Positions 10,742 through 19,300 of a stretch of 26,094 bases of DNA are shown here, in pieces. Made by a program: the position numbers and the translations under genes. The notes below the pieces were generated by a model. That model was not told where the DNA came from, did no database searches, and worked only from the letters and a program-made list of their open reading frames with translations. The DNA comes from Cymbomonas tetramitiformis (Eukaryota; Chlorophyta; Pyramimonadophyceae; Pyramimonadales; Pyramimonadaceae), in assembly GCA_001247695.2 (NCBI GenBank), contig LGRX02027226.1, positions 1 to 26,094 on the forward strand, written 5' to 3'. Numbering within the stretch: the stretch's first letter is position 1; every line of letters starts with the position of its first letter.

Positions 10742-11953
10742 ATGGCCACCTCTGCAACATCTCCTTCCACTGCTGACGAACCTGTTTCCCAGGCATCTCC
10801 TTTGAATAGCATTCCCACGAAAGAACCCGTTGAGTCCCCTCATACTGTCGCTGAAGAACTTGTGACTCCCATTAAACCTACCCCCCCAACCTCGAATGAA
10901 AACAGTCCTACACCCACACGAGTGTTGCGCTCTTCTCCTGCAGCTGAACGCGTTCTCCCTCCTTCCTCGAAACCCAATCCCAACCCACAATACGTGAATC
11001 CTTTTCCTGGGCGTTCCGATTCTAAAAAACAAAAGCCCAACTCCATCCCTCCTCCTCGCAGCGCATCTGGCAAGGTATTAACTAAGGCCCAAATTGCCCA
11101 AATTGAAGCTGATAGGAAAGCTAAATTAGCCGCCAAGGCTCGCGAGCGCAGAGTTCAAGCCAAGCTTCAAGAGCCACCACCCAACGGCCCAGCCCCAAAA
11201 CGAAAAGTCTCCACTCGTTCACAACCCAATGTTGATACAACTTTACCCCAACCAACAGTTATTGAACTGGAAAGTGATGGCGCTGATCACATAGTGAGTG
11301 AATGGGACGCGCTAAACGATGAGGATATGGAAGATGAGGTTGAGGAAGAAGAGGAATGCGCAGCCCCTGGTCCCACCTCCCCTTTTTGGTGTTTTCCATG
11401 TCGTAAAGAACATAAAACTAAGCAGCCCACTTTCAACGTCAGCGAGAAGATTAGACTAGCTTCGATCCTCGTACTTCCATCGCTACGTACCACTGTTGAT
11501 AGGCTTTTCGACACCCACTCAATGGGTATTTTAGACGGCCCCAACCTTCGCAACGTGTGGGACATTATCGCCGACGAATTTAACAATAGTCAGACGCGCG
11601 TTGCTTTGGCTGAACCCTTTGATTCTTCTTTCGACAGCATTCATTTCTCTCGCATCAACCCAAACGAGATCTTTCACACTAGGCCAGCCGTTACCTTAAA
11701 AAGTTGTTTTGGTGACATGCGTCCTTTGCTTTCCATTCTGAAAGCCAACTATTCCAGGAGTGGCGAAAACGAGCCTGAGAGGTGGAAGTACATGAACTCC
11801 CTCAAGGGCAAAGCGTGCGATATTGGTGTTTATTATTGGTGGCTTGTAATGGAGGGGGCTGGCTTCGCCTCTCGTGTTGTTAAGGGGTTAACACACTATT
11901 CGATGAAAATGACATTATCATATGTCATTTTTGGATTTATATATATTTCATAA
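10742..11953 (+). CDS. Unrecognised protein, low-complexity N-terminus, helical C-terminus
   Basis: A 403-residue frame starts at ATG 10742 (MATSATSPST), preferred over the GTG at 10679 because of its context (CATTATGGCC). The first half is rich in Pro, Ser and Thr, followed by a basic helix-prone segment (KAQIAQIEADRKAKLAAKAR), a basic KRK patch and an acidic run (about residues 190-205). The second half has FWCFPCRKEH, EKIRLASILVLPSLRTTVDR and LRNVWDIIADEFNN. The last resembles the W..I...FN pattern of Myb/SANT-like DNA-binding modules found in many transposon-associated proteins, but this is only suggestive. The final residues (SYVIFGFIYIS) are AT-rich and unlike the rest, so the true C-terminus may lie in an unrecognised exon, or the gene may be truncated. 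It is convergent with the methyltransferase gene, 209 bp away. Confidence 0.6.
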   Translation: MATSATSPSTADEPVSQASPLNSIPTKEPVESPHTVAEELVTPIKPTPPTSNENSPTPTRVLRSSPAAERVLPPSSKPNPNPQYVNPFPGRSDSKKQKPNSIPPPRSASGKVLTKAQIAQIEADRKAKLAAKARERRVQAKLQEPPPNGPAPKRKVSTRSQPNVDTTLPQPTVIELESDGADHIVSEWDALNDEDMEDEVEEEEECAAPGPTSPFWCFPCRKEHKTKQPTFNVSEKIRLASILVLPSLRTTVDRLFDTHSMGILDGPNLRNVWDIIADEFNNSQTRVALAEPFDSSFDSIHFSRINPNEIFHTRPAVTLKSCFGDMRPLLSILKANYSRSGENEPERWKYMNSLKGKACDIGVYYWWLVMEGAGFASRVVKGLTHYSMKMTLSYVIFGFIYIS

Positions 11954-12162
11954 AAATCAGGGTTTAGTGATATTTATGCGCGAAATAGGGATACATAAAG
12001 GCGACAAGCTAGAAAAGTGCAGTATGCGTACAATGAAAACACCGAAATATGCACACATGTATCATTCTTTATTCAAATGTTTACGAGCAGAGTACTTTTC
12101 ACCCTATACCGTCGAGGCATGACTGATACTATCAGTCAGGGCGGTCGACAAATCCTACTAAT

Positions 12163-15134
12163 TTATTCAGCATTCTCTTCTGCCTCATCTTCTTCTAACT
12201 CTTCTTCCTCAGATTCGGCAGTGGCTGCTTCCTTTCCCTTCGCCGTCGGTTCGCTCTTCGTCTTGGGCTCCGTCTCGGCCTTTTGATCGGGCTCGGCGTC
12301 GAAATTGGTCAGCCGTTGCTGCGCAGAGCTGACCATGTACTGGTCGTGGTCGAAGCCGATCGCGTTCATACCACACCTCATGGCGGCCATGGACGTCGAG
12401 CCGACGCCGCAGCAAGCGTCGAGAATCCAGTTGAGTGGATGGCCGTTCTCATCCGTCTTGCCCGGATTGTCACCGAGCATGTGGCACTGGATCAGCTCCA
12501 TCAACAGTGCTAGGGGTTTCTGATGGTTATTCACGACTTTGCCCTCGCGTTTGAACATCTGGTGCACAACCGGGAAGCCGCGCAAAAGTGACGCGCGGCT
12601 GTAACGTTCACCATCCCCCAAATCAAAGTTGAACATCCACTCCGGCTTTTTAGAAGACTCCCCCTGGGCATCGCTTTTTACATGGTACCCCAGGACGCCA
12701 CATTCAACGTCATTGTAGCGTACGGACTTGTTGGGGTTCATGTGCACGTTCGCCTTGTGCCAGAAGAACCGCTCCGCGCGGCCGGAGCAGTAATTGTCAA
12801 TCACCTCCAGGAAATCGTTTTGTTGGGCGAAACCGCAAAAAATAGCGACTGTCCATGCCGGGGAGGTGGTCTTGGCGTTGAAAGACTCCAGGAACGGTTG
12901 CACCTCCTTCTTGGTCATCGCGTCGGGAGTCTTCTCCTTGTCAAGTTCGTAATTGCAGTCGATGATCGTCCCCGTGAAGGGCAGTCTCGGGACGTCCTTC
13001 ATATCGTTCATGCTGCCCTTGACGATCTTCCAACGAGGTAGCATCGGCACGTTCTCCTGATGTGTGGGCTCGTCGTCCTCCAGACCTGCCTCTCCAGCAA
13101 CCTTAGCCTCCGGCCCGTCGGTCCGCGCCTCCCGATAGAGTTTGATGTCGACTTTCACCTCGATCTGTTGCAAGCCTTGGATGTGAGCCGCGCTTGGTGC
13201 CTGCGCTTCTTTGAGATTCGCCCGCGCGTTCTCGACGTAATTCAAGATCGCGTGCGGAACTTCCCCAGCCCCCCCCCGGCGCGCTCCCCCCTGAGTTGAA
13301 GGTAAGCAGCCGATCAACGACTCGATTTTCTCTTGGGAGCTCCAGTAGAGGGTGAACTCGTCCTTGAATTCGTCCCAGGTTTCCAATCCCGCCGCGGACA
13401 CCAAGTGCTTCTGCACCATGCGTTCCTTCTTGAACTGGCTTATCATCAGGCCCCCCTCTTTTACTGACAAGTCCTTGTTAATAATCTGGCGCAGATAAGT
13501 GTCCACCTTGTCGAACTCCGCCTCTCCCGCCAAGCCGCCCAAGTTAATCCAGAACGTCATACCCATGGATTTGGCATTGTGAAGAAACTGAGCTTCTTCC
13601 ACCAAAATGCCTGCCCCTCTAGACGAGCCCGCTCCGTGGTCCCCGCCTCCTCGTTGCACCTCGTCTTCTATCTGTAAGTAAAAAAAACATTTTTAGCATG
13701 TCTTAAAATATAGAAAAGGATGCTTTGGGAGGGAGAGCACTGTTTGAAGCAGAAGTAAAAAGTAATTTACCTGTCGGTTGGAGGTGCCCTTTTTGCCAGA
13801 TTTCTTGGCGGGTCCCTTAGCGGGCGAAGATGAGGCCTTGCGCTTTTTGGTCTTCGAAGCCAAAGGGTTTTTCATGCCCTTCAGGTCAAACCTTCTGTAA
13901 GCCTCCATGATGCTAACGCAGAGGGCCCACGTCTGCGGCCGGAAATTGGCAATTGTCCAGTGCATGAAGTAGTGGTTGATTTGCACGCCGCCGAGCACTT
14001 GATGCTTGGACATCGCTACTTCCTTCACATGCGTCTCCATCGACTTGTTCAAGTGAGACATTACGGGGTACCAATCTGTGACCCGATCGAGGTGAGCGTC
14101 GATGTCATCGTTCAGCACCGTCAACGTCATCTCTACCACAGGGTCTCCCTCAGGGTTTTCCTCGTTCTCAAACGTCCCCCGTTTCTCCATGTACTGGAAT
14201 CCCTGGGGATATTTCTCGGGATCCGGGACTGAAAATCCATGCTCTGATTCGAATTCCGCCATTTTTTTCACCAACCCTCCGTCCTCGTAATACCCAGGTT
14301 GATAAGGGGTACCCCGTTCGGTGTCCTCGGGGACGCTGGCGACGAACTCGGAGATCAACGCTTCTCGGTAAACCTTGTACACGACCCCATGCTTTTCGAA
14401 AAGGGTCGAACGAAGCCCTTGCATGAACTGAGTGTTGTCTTTGCCTTTCTGCTTCTGGTCGATCATGTTTTGCATCTCGCCTAAGAACCGAATCATGTCA
14501 GGCGTGAGACCGATGTAGATCTTGCTCTCGAAGTACTGAAAGGCTATCTCCGCCGGGATTTCCTCGTGACACTCGTCGGTGGCTTGATAACAGTGCTGGT
14601 GCCCAAAAACCTTGCCGCTGTATCCTCCCTCAGAGCTTTTTTCAGGGAGAATTCGGCACGGGTTTTGACATCGTCGATCGCAACAAGACCCGCATTAAAA
14701 GGGGCCCACGGGTTCTCCTTCCTGCTGGACTTGATCTCGTTCACCCAGCCCCTCTCTTGATCCCGGCATGCCTCGTACCCCGTCGCGTGGTACAGGCATT
14801 TGATGGGGAGACGAAACACACTCCCTTGCTCCGCCGCCTCGTCGAAATCCATCGGATTCGGCCACCGGTGCTCCATCTCGATTTGCTTGCACAGCTCTGC
14901 TTTCTCCTCATATTCCATCTTCGATGCATGCTCCACTTTCAGCTTAGCGTGCCACCCACATGCAGCCACCTCGGCCGCCTTCCTTGCCTCAGATGGGGTG
15001 GCCACTTGAGACATATCCACATTAGCGCCAGCTCCAGTAAACGCTCTAGAGCCACCAGGTCCTTGAAGGGCACGTTGGGCAGCAAGCTCCACTGCCGTTC
15101 TCCTGGCAGCCTGGGACAAGACGAAACTGTTCAT
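12163..15134 (-). CDS. Large protein with a beta-class DNA N6/N4 amino-methyltransferase domain
   Basis: The model is 15134-13771 spliced to 13671-12163 across a 99-bp GT-AG intron (phase 0), giving about 957 residues if one base is supplied at the A6 run (plus 14637-14642). Upstream of that run the frame reads VKTRAEFSLKK; downstream the coding frame is SSEGGYSGKVFGHQHCYQ, a -1 shift. Residues 1-455 match nothing I recognise; a Lys-rich segment precedes the intron. The C-terminal third has amino-methyltransferase motifs in beta-class order. The motif IV position reads TIIDCNYELD (about 690-700), then VAIFCG, FFWHKANVHMNPN...VECGVLGYHVK (motifs VII-VIII), HQKPLALLMELI, and motif I LDACCGVGSTSMAAMRCG (about 872-889), with FDHD as the acidic SAM-binding strand. 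Motif IV is DCNY where DPPY or SPPY is usual, so activity is doubtful. The C-terminus is Glu-rich. The ATG lies inside a palindrome. Confidence 0.8.
14637..14642 (-). other. Frame break at A6 run in methyltransferase gene
   Basis: On the minus strand, CTG AAA AAA GCT is followed by the true frame only if seven A are read. Without the extra base the first frame ends at a TAG about 57 nt later. The options are a real deletion, a consensus error, or -1 ribosomal slippage. The heptamer here is G AAA AAA, a weak match to known slippery sites. Confidence 0.75.
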
Positions 15135-15220
15135 TAGCTAATGAACGCCTTCCAGCCCGATAAGGGCTAAAGGCGCGCGTTTCGAGGAGGAAAGCGTTCA
15201 TTAGCTAATGAACGCCTTCC
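15129..15220. repeat. Duplicated 18-bp palindrome at the methyltransferase start
   Basis: GTTCATTAGCTAATGAAC is a perfect palindrome and occurs at 15129-15146 and 15196-15213. Both copies are followed by GCCTTCC, giving a 25-bp direct repeat 67 bp apart; the second copy extends to a 22-bp palindrome (15194-15215). AGCCC/GGGCT lie between them. The methyltransferase ATG (15134-15132, minus) sits inside the first copy. The arrangement could be a dimeric-protein operator near the start site, a remnant of another insertion, or a local duplication. Confidence 0.8.
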
Positions 15221-15241
15221 GCCCCCTACAGATCTGCAACC

Positions 15242-15266
15242 CTTGGGAAAGCTTTCCATAGGCATG
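15242..15266 (+). repeat. Left terminal inverted repeat
   Basis: The 25-bp sequence starts CTTGGGAAAGCTTTCCATAG and is the exact reverse complement of 26070-26094. It contains GGAAAGCTTTCC, itself a 12-bp palindrome. The preceding bases are CC, so the repeat could be one or two bases longer. Confidence 0.88.
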
Positions 15267-15734
15267 TCATCCCTGTGCCTACCCTATGCCCGCCCTTGGG
15301 AACGCTCGGGAAAATCAGGAAATATTTTCCAAAGGCTTGGAAAGTTTTCCATAGGGTATTTCCATAGGGATACCCCCTTTTGGAGTTTCCATAGGGTTTC
15401 TATAGGGCTGTATGCCTATGGAAAAGGACGTTCCATAGGCATGGAAGGCCGTATAATCACCCTATGGAAAAGTAAACATTTCCATAGGATGACTATAGGC
15501 ATAACCAGGACTATGGAAAACCCTATGGAAAATGTAAACCCTTCCATAGGGCGGCTATAGGCATAGGGGGCCGATGGAAAGCCCTATGGAAAATATAACT
15601 TTCCCATACGCTTTCCATAGGCATGTCCAAGGGCGGGCGTAGGGCGGGCGTACGGATAGCGCACCTATGGAAAATTAGCGTATACTATGAGTTTTCCACA
15701 AGGTTTTCCATACGGCGGGCATAAGGATAGTACG

Positions 15735-16010
15735 CCTATGGAAATGTACAATTCGCCCTGCGTATTCTCGGGAATAAAGTCGTAATTCCATAGGGCCTTC
15801 CATAGGGATGCCATAGGTATGGTAGGCCTATGGAAACGTATAATTCACTCTGCGTATTCTCGGGAATATCAACGTAATTCCATAGGGCTTTCCATAGGGC
15901 CCCCATAGGGATAGTATACCTATGGAAATATACAATTCATTCTGCGTATTCTCGGTCAATAAAGACGTAATTCCATAGGGGTTTCCATAGGGTCGGCTAT
16001 AGGGATAACA
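15735..16010. repeat. 92-bp tandem repeat, three copies
   Basis: Units start at 15735, 15827 and 15919 with CCTATGGAAA-like words. Each holds the block CTGCGTATTCTCGG followed by CGTAATTCCATAGGG. The period is 92 bp with scattered substitutions and small indels. This is a higher-order unit within the left subterminal array. Confidence 0.88.
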
Positions 16011-16027
16011 CAGGGTGAGCATGCCGT

Positions 16028-16300
16028 AGGTATACTCCTGATACAGGTGGAAAAGTCTATACCTATAGTATCCATATGGAATACGTTTCCACACGTATAC
16101 CGTACGTATGGAAATAACGTTCCATAGGTATAGCCAGCCTATGGAATGAGCTTTCCCAGGGGTGAGCCACCCAGTGGAAAAGTCTTCCGTAGGTATATCA
16201 TCCGTATGGAAACATGTTTCCCAAGGGATACCGTACCTGTGAAAGGGTTTCCATAGGTATAACCATTCAGGTTTCATAGGGTGAGCATAGGGTGATGATT
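16028..16300 (+). repeat. Arm block A, direct copy of 25222-25690
   Basis: The block opens AGGTATACTCCTGAT and includes GTGAGCCACCCAGTGGAAAA and TTCCATAGGTATAACC. The right arm has the same blocks in the same order and the same orientation, with about 195 bp of extra repeats inside. A direct copy is unexpected between arms of an inverted-repeat element. Confidence 0.8.
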
Positions 16301-16386
16301 CATGATATATCCAGACTTTCCATAGGGCTTTTACTACATATATACATATTAATATACAGAATAATTCCATCTATGAAATGAACAAG

Positions 16387-19300
16387 TTATTCGTCATGTA
16401 AGTCGCCCACAAAATCTACATGCCTATCTAGTATGAGCATCATCTTGTCTTTATCATATCTCCATGGTGGATCATTGAAACCGAGTTTGTACTCGCCGAG
16501 ATAATATACCAACCTATTTGCATCGGGTCGTCCAGCTGGAATTCTCTTGGTCGTGATGAACCGGTCAAAGTTCCATGGAATGGGTACAATGCACACCAAG
16601 CACTCAATCTCAAATGCTTGGATGAAAACCTCGGAAAGGTCCCATGGCAAGTCCGACCTCAACATCATATTGTTCGCCACGGTATCTTGAAATGCTGCCT
16701 TCAATGGAAACCATCTTACTTTGAGGAAAACCAATTGTTTCCTGCCAATCGGGATGCTATAAATTTTCAGAAGCTCGCCGTACCTGCAACACATACTTTC
16801 CAAAGGGTGAGCATAGGGTGGGCACGGGGTGGACATAGGGCGGCTATAGGGCGGACACAGAGTGGGAAAGCTTAACTCGTAATCATAGGGAGGGTGTAGG
16901 GTGGTCGTAGGGTGGGCACAGGGTGAGCATACGCATGATCTATGATATATGTTACGGTATAGGGATGTTGTAGGGCGAACACAGGGTAGGCATAGGGCCA
17001 ATATAGGGCGAACATAGGGTGGGCATCGGATGAACGACCTGTCTTCATGGGCATTCAATCCATTTACTGGGGTATCAAAGATTGCCTTTATGTATCGTTG
17101 ACAGGTGGTGAGGTGGCAGTCGGCGGATCGCGTACGAAAAGTGTCTCTTCCGACTTTCACGTGCTGACTCTTCATCACACCGTCCATATAGACATAACAA
17201 CGCTCCTTGGTACTCAAAGGACGACATTCCCTCGTCAACCGGTTCAACCGCCATGTCTCCAGATCTTGGATGACGGGTCGTGGCATGATCCGCCGTTCTC
17301 TCTTACTCAATCGCTTCCATTCAGCGAGTTTGGTGTCAAAGTCGTTTTGCAGGAGCTGGGCCCATGGGAAATTCGTGCGCATATACTTCCGTATACCTTT
17401 TATGTCACCTGTGGGTGATCAATGGGTGGGCATAAGATGGTTACGAATTTCAAAGGGTGGGCATAGGGTAGGCATAGGAGGGTGAGCACAGGGATGGAAT
17501 ATTTCTTTTCAGCTCCAAGGGTGGGCATAGGGCGGGCATATGGCGGGAAAGATTTCCATTGGGTGGGCACAGGGCGGACATCTACTGCAAAGGCATCTAA
17601 GGCACTGCGTACCTTCATCCAAGGTTATCGGTGTTTGCTTGCCAATCACCTCCACTCGTCGCTTTTGTGGCCCAGTGTATGGTGCAACCTTCTCATTAGA
17701 TATTGAAGCATATATGCCACGGATTAGCATCAGCTGTTTTTCTAGCATCTGACCTGCGACATACATAACACATAAACAAACGTACAGTGCAGCCAGACGT
17801 TTCCATACCTATGTTTCCCCTATGGAAGGAGCTTTCCATAGGCACGCTATACGTACGGAACCGATACATAGTAAAGGCATAGGGTAAACATAGGGTGGGC
17901 ATAAGGTGGGCATAGGGCGGGAAACTTTGAGATTCCCATTCCCTATGGTGATCACAGGGATAGCATAGGGCGGACGTAGGGTGAACATAGGGCGAGCCTA
18001 GGTATACATACCGTTCATGATGCTGGCTACTGGCTGCGATCGAGTTTTGACTGACTCCTTGCATTTCCCATAGAATGACTCCCACGGAAATAACCATGTT
18101 CCATGCGCAGGTCCTGGCAGTTCGATATGCCGAGGCAAATGTCGCAAAATATGCGTAGTTATATTCCAATCTTCAGGTGAAAACTCCTTCTCCCATCGGT
18201 CCATTAGAGCTTCAACCCGTTTATGCAGACGGTCCTCGGAGATGATGTGGTTTGAGACTATCTCACGCACCACTACGACGAACTCCCCAACAAAGGACGA
18301 GAATTTCGGATGATGCAAATCTCCCAATGCGTCTGGCCAAGCTGCGATTGCGCTCATGAAGCCGCAAGTTATGAAGACAATCCCCACGGCGGCCTTCAGT
18401 TTTCTTGGCTCTCTTGTGCTCGCGCTGAACTCCATGCCCTTAGTTACCACGTTGCCCCAATTCCGATCGACTTTTGATTTCTTGTACCACTTAATCGCAA
18501 TAGAACGAATGTCCTCATCCAGACCCCATGGTACATCGAGTTCTGCAAAAACAGAAAAGAACAGCAGTCACTGTCATGCATTATTTGACAATCGCCAAGT
18601 TCCAAGGGTGGGTATAGGGTGGCTATAGGTCGGGCGCAGGGTGGGCATAGGGATGGAATGTTTCTCTGCAGTTCCAAGGGTGGGTATAGGGTGGGCATAT
18701 CGTGGGCACAGGGTGAGCACAGGGATGGAATGCGTTTTCCCAGTTCCAAGGGTGGGTATAGGGAGGGCATAGGGCGAGCACAGGGATGGAATGAAATCCC
18801 GAGATTGTTACATACCAGCAAAATGTTCTTCCAAGGTTTTCTCCACCTCGTTCTCGTCCACAGGTTCAGGTAGCCACTCCGGGTGCACATGGTGATTTTC
18901 AGCATATCTAAGGCATTTAATATTCCAGTTGCACTGAAAATAGCACATGTCATCCTATATTCCAAGTTATGAAGTTCGTGCATGATATCCGGGAAGTAGT
19001 CCTTTGTCACGGAAAAGTGTGGCAACAAAGAAAGTGCACACGGCCCTTTGATGCCCGTTCTACTATAAATCTCTCGAAGCTGAGCAGCAGTGTACAACCC
19101 AGAATCTGCGCAACTTGCATTTCTGGCCTGCAGCAATCGTACGTCCTCTTCGGTGCGGAGAGGTGCAGAACCTGTGAGGACAGTTGTCACATTCGTCATC
19201 CCATTCGTTTTCATAGGGTGGGCATAGGGCGATCACAGGGCTAGCATAGGGCGGCCATAGGGCGAGCATAGGGTGGGAAACCTGAATTGGTTATCTCAGG

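Larger units (their letters stand above)
15267..16386. repeat. Left subterminal repeat array
   Basis: This 1.1-kb array of TTCCATAGG and its complement CCTATGGAA occurs many times in both orientations, often as close inverted pairs, with variants TTCCATACG and TTCCGTAGG. It runs up to the 3' end of the transposase gene. In CACTA elements short subterminal repeats bind the element's own DNA-binding protein; the same role here is inferred. Confidence 0.9.

Noticed and set aside
12163..15134. Methyltransferase gene as cargo of the transposon
   Set aside because: It lies outside the 25-bp inverted repeat and its intron lacks the element's repeats. A larger composite element is possible but unsupported.
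15267..16370. CRISPR-like array of short regular repeats
   Set aside because: The repeats are about 10 bp, degenerate and in both orientations, have no constant spacers, and sit in a eukaryotic transposon.
18937..18980. Mini-intron in transposase exon 4 instead of a frame break
   Set aside because: The only possible acceptor (TTTTCAG) has no GT or plausible GC donor within range, and the intron would be under 50 nt.
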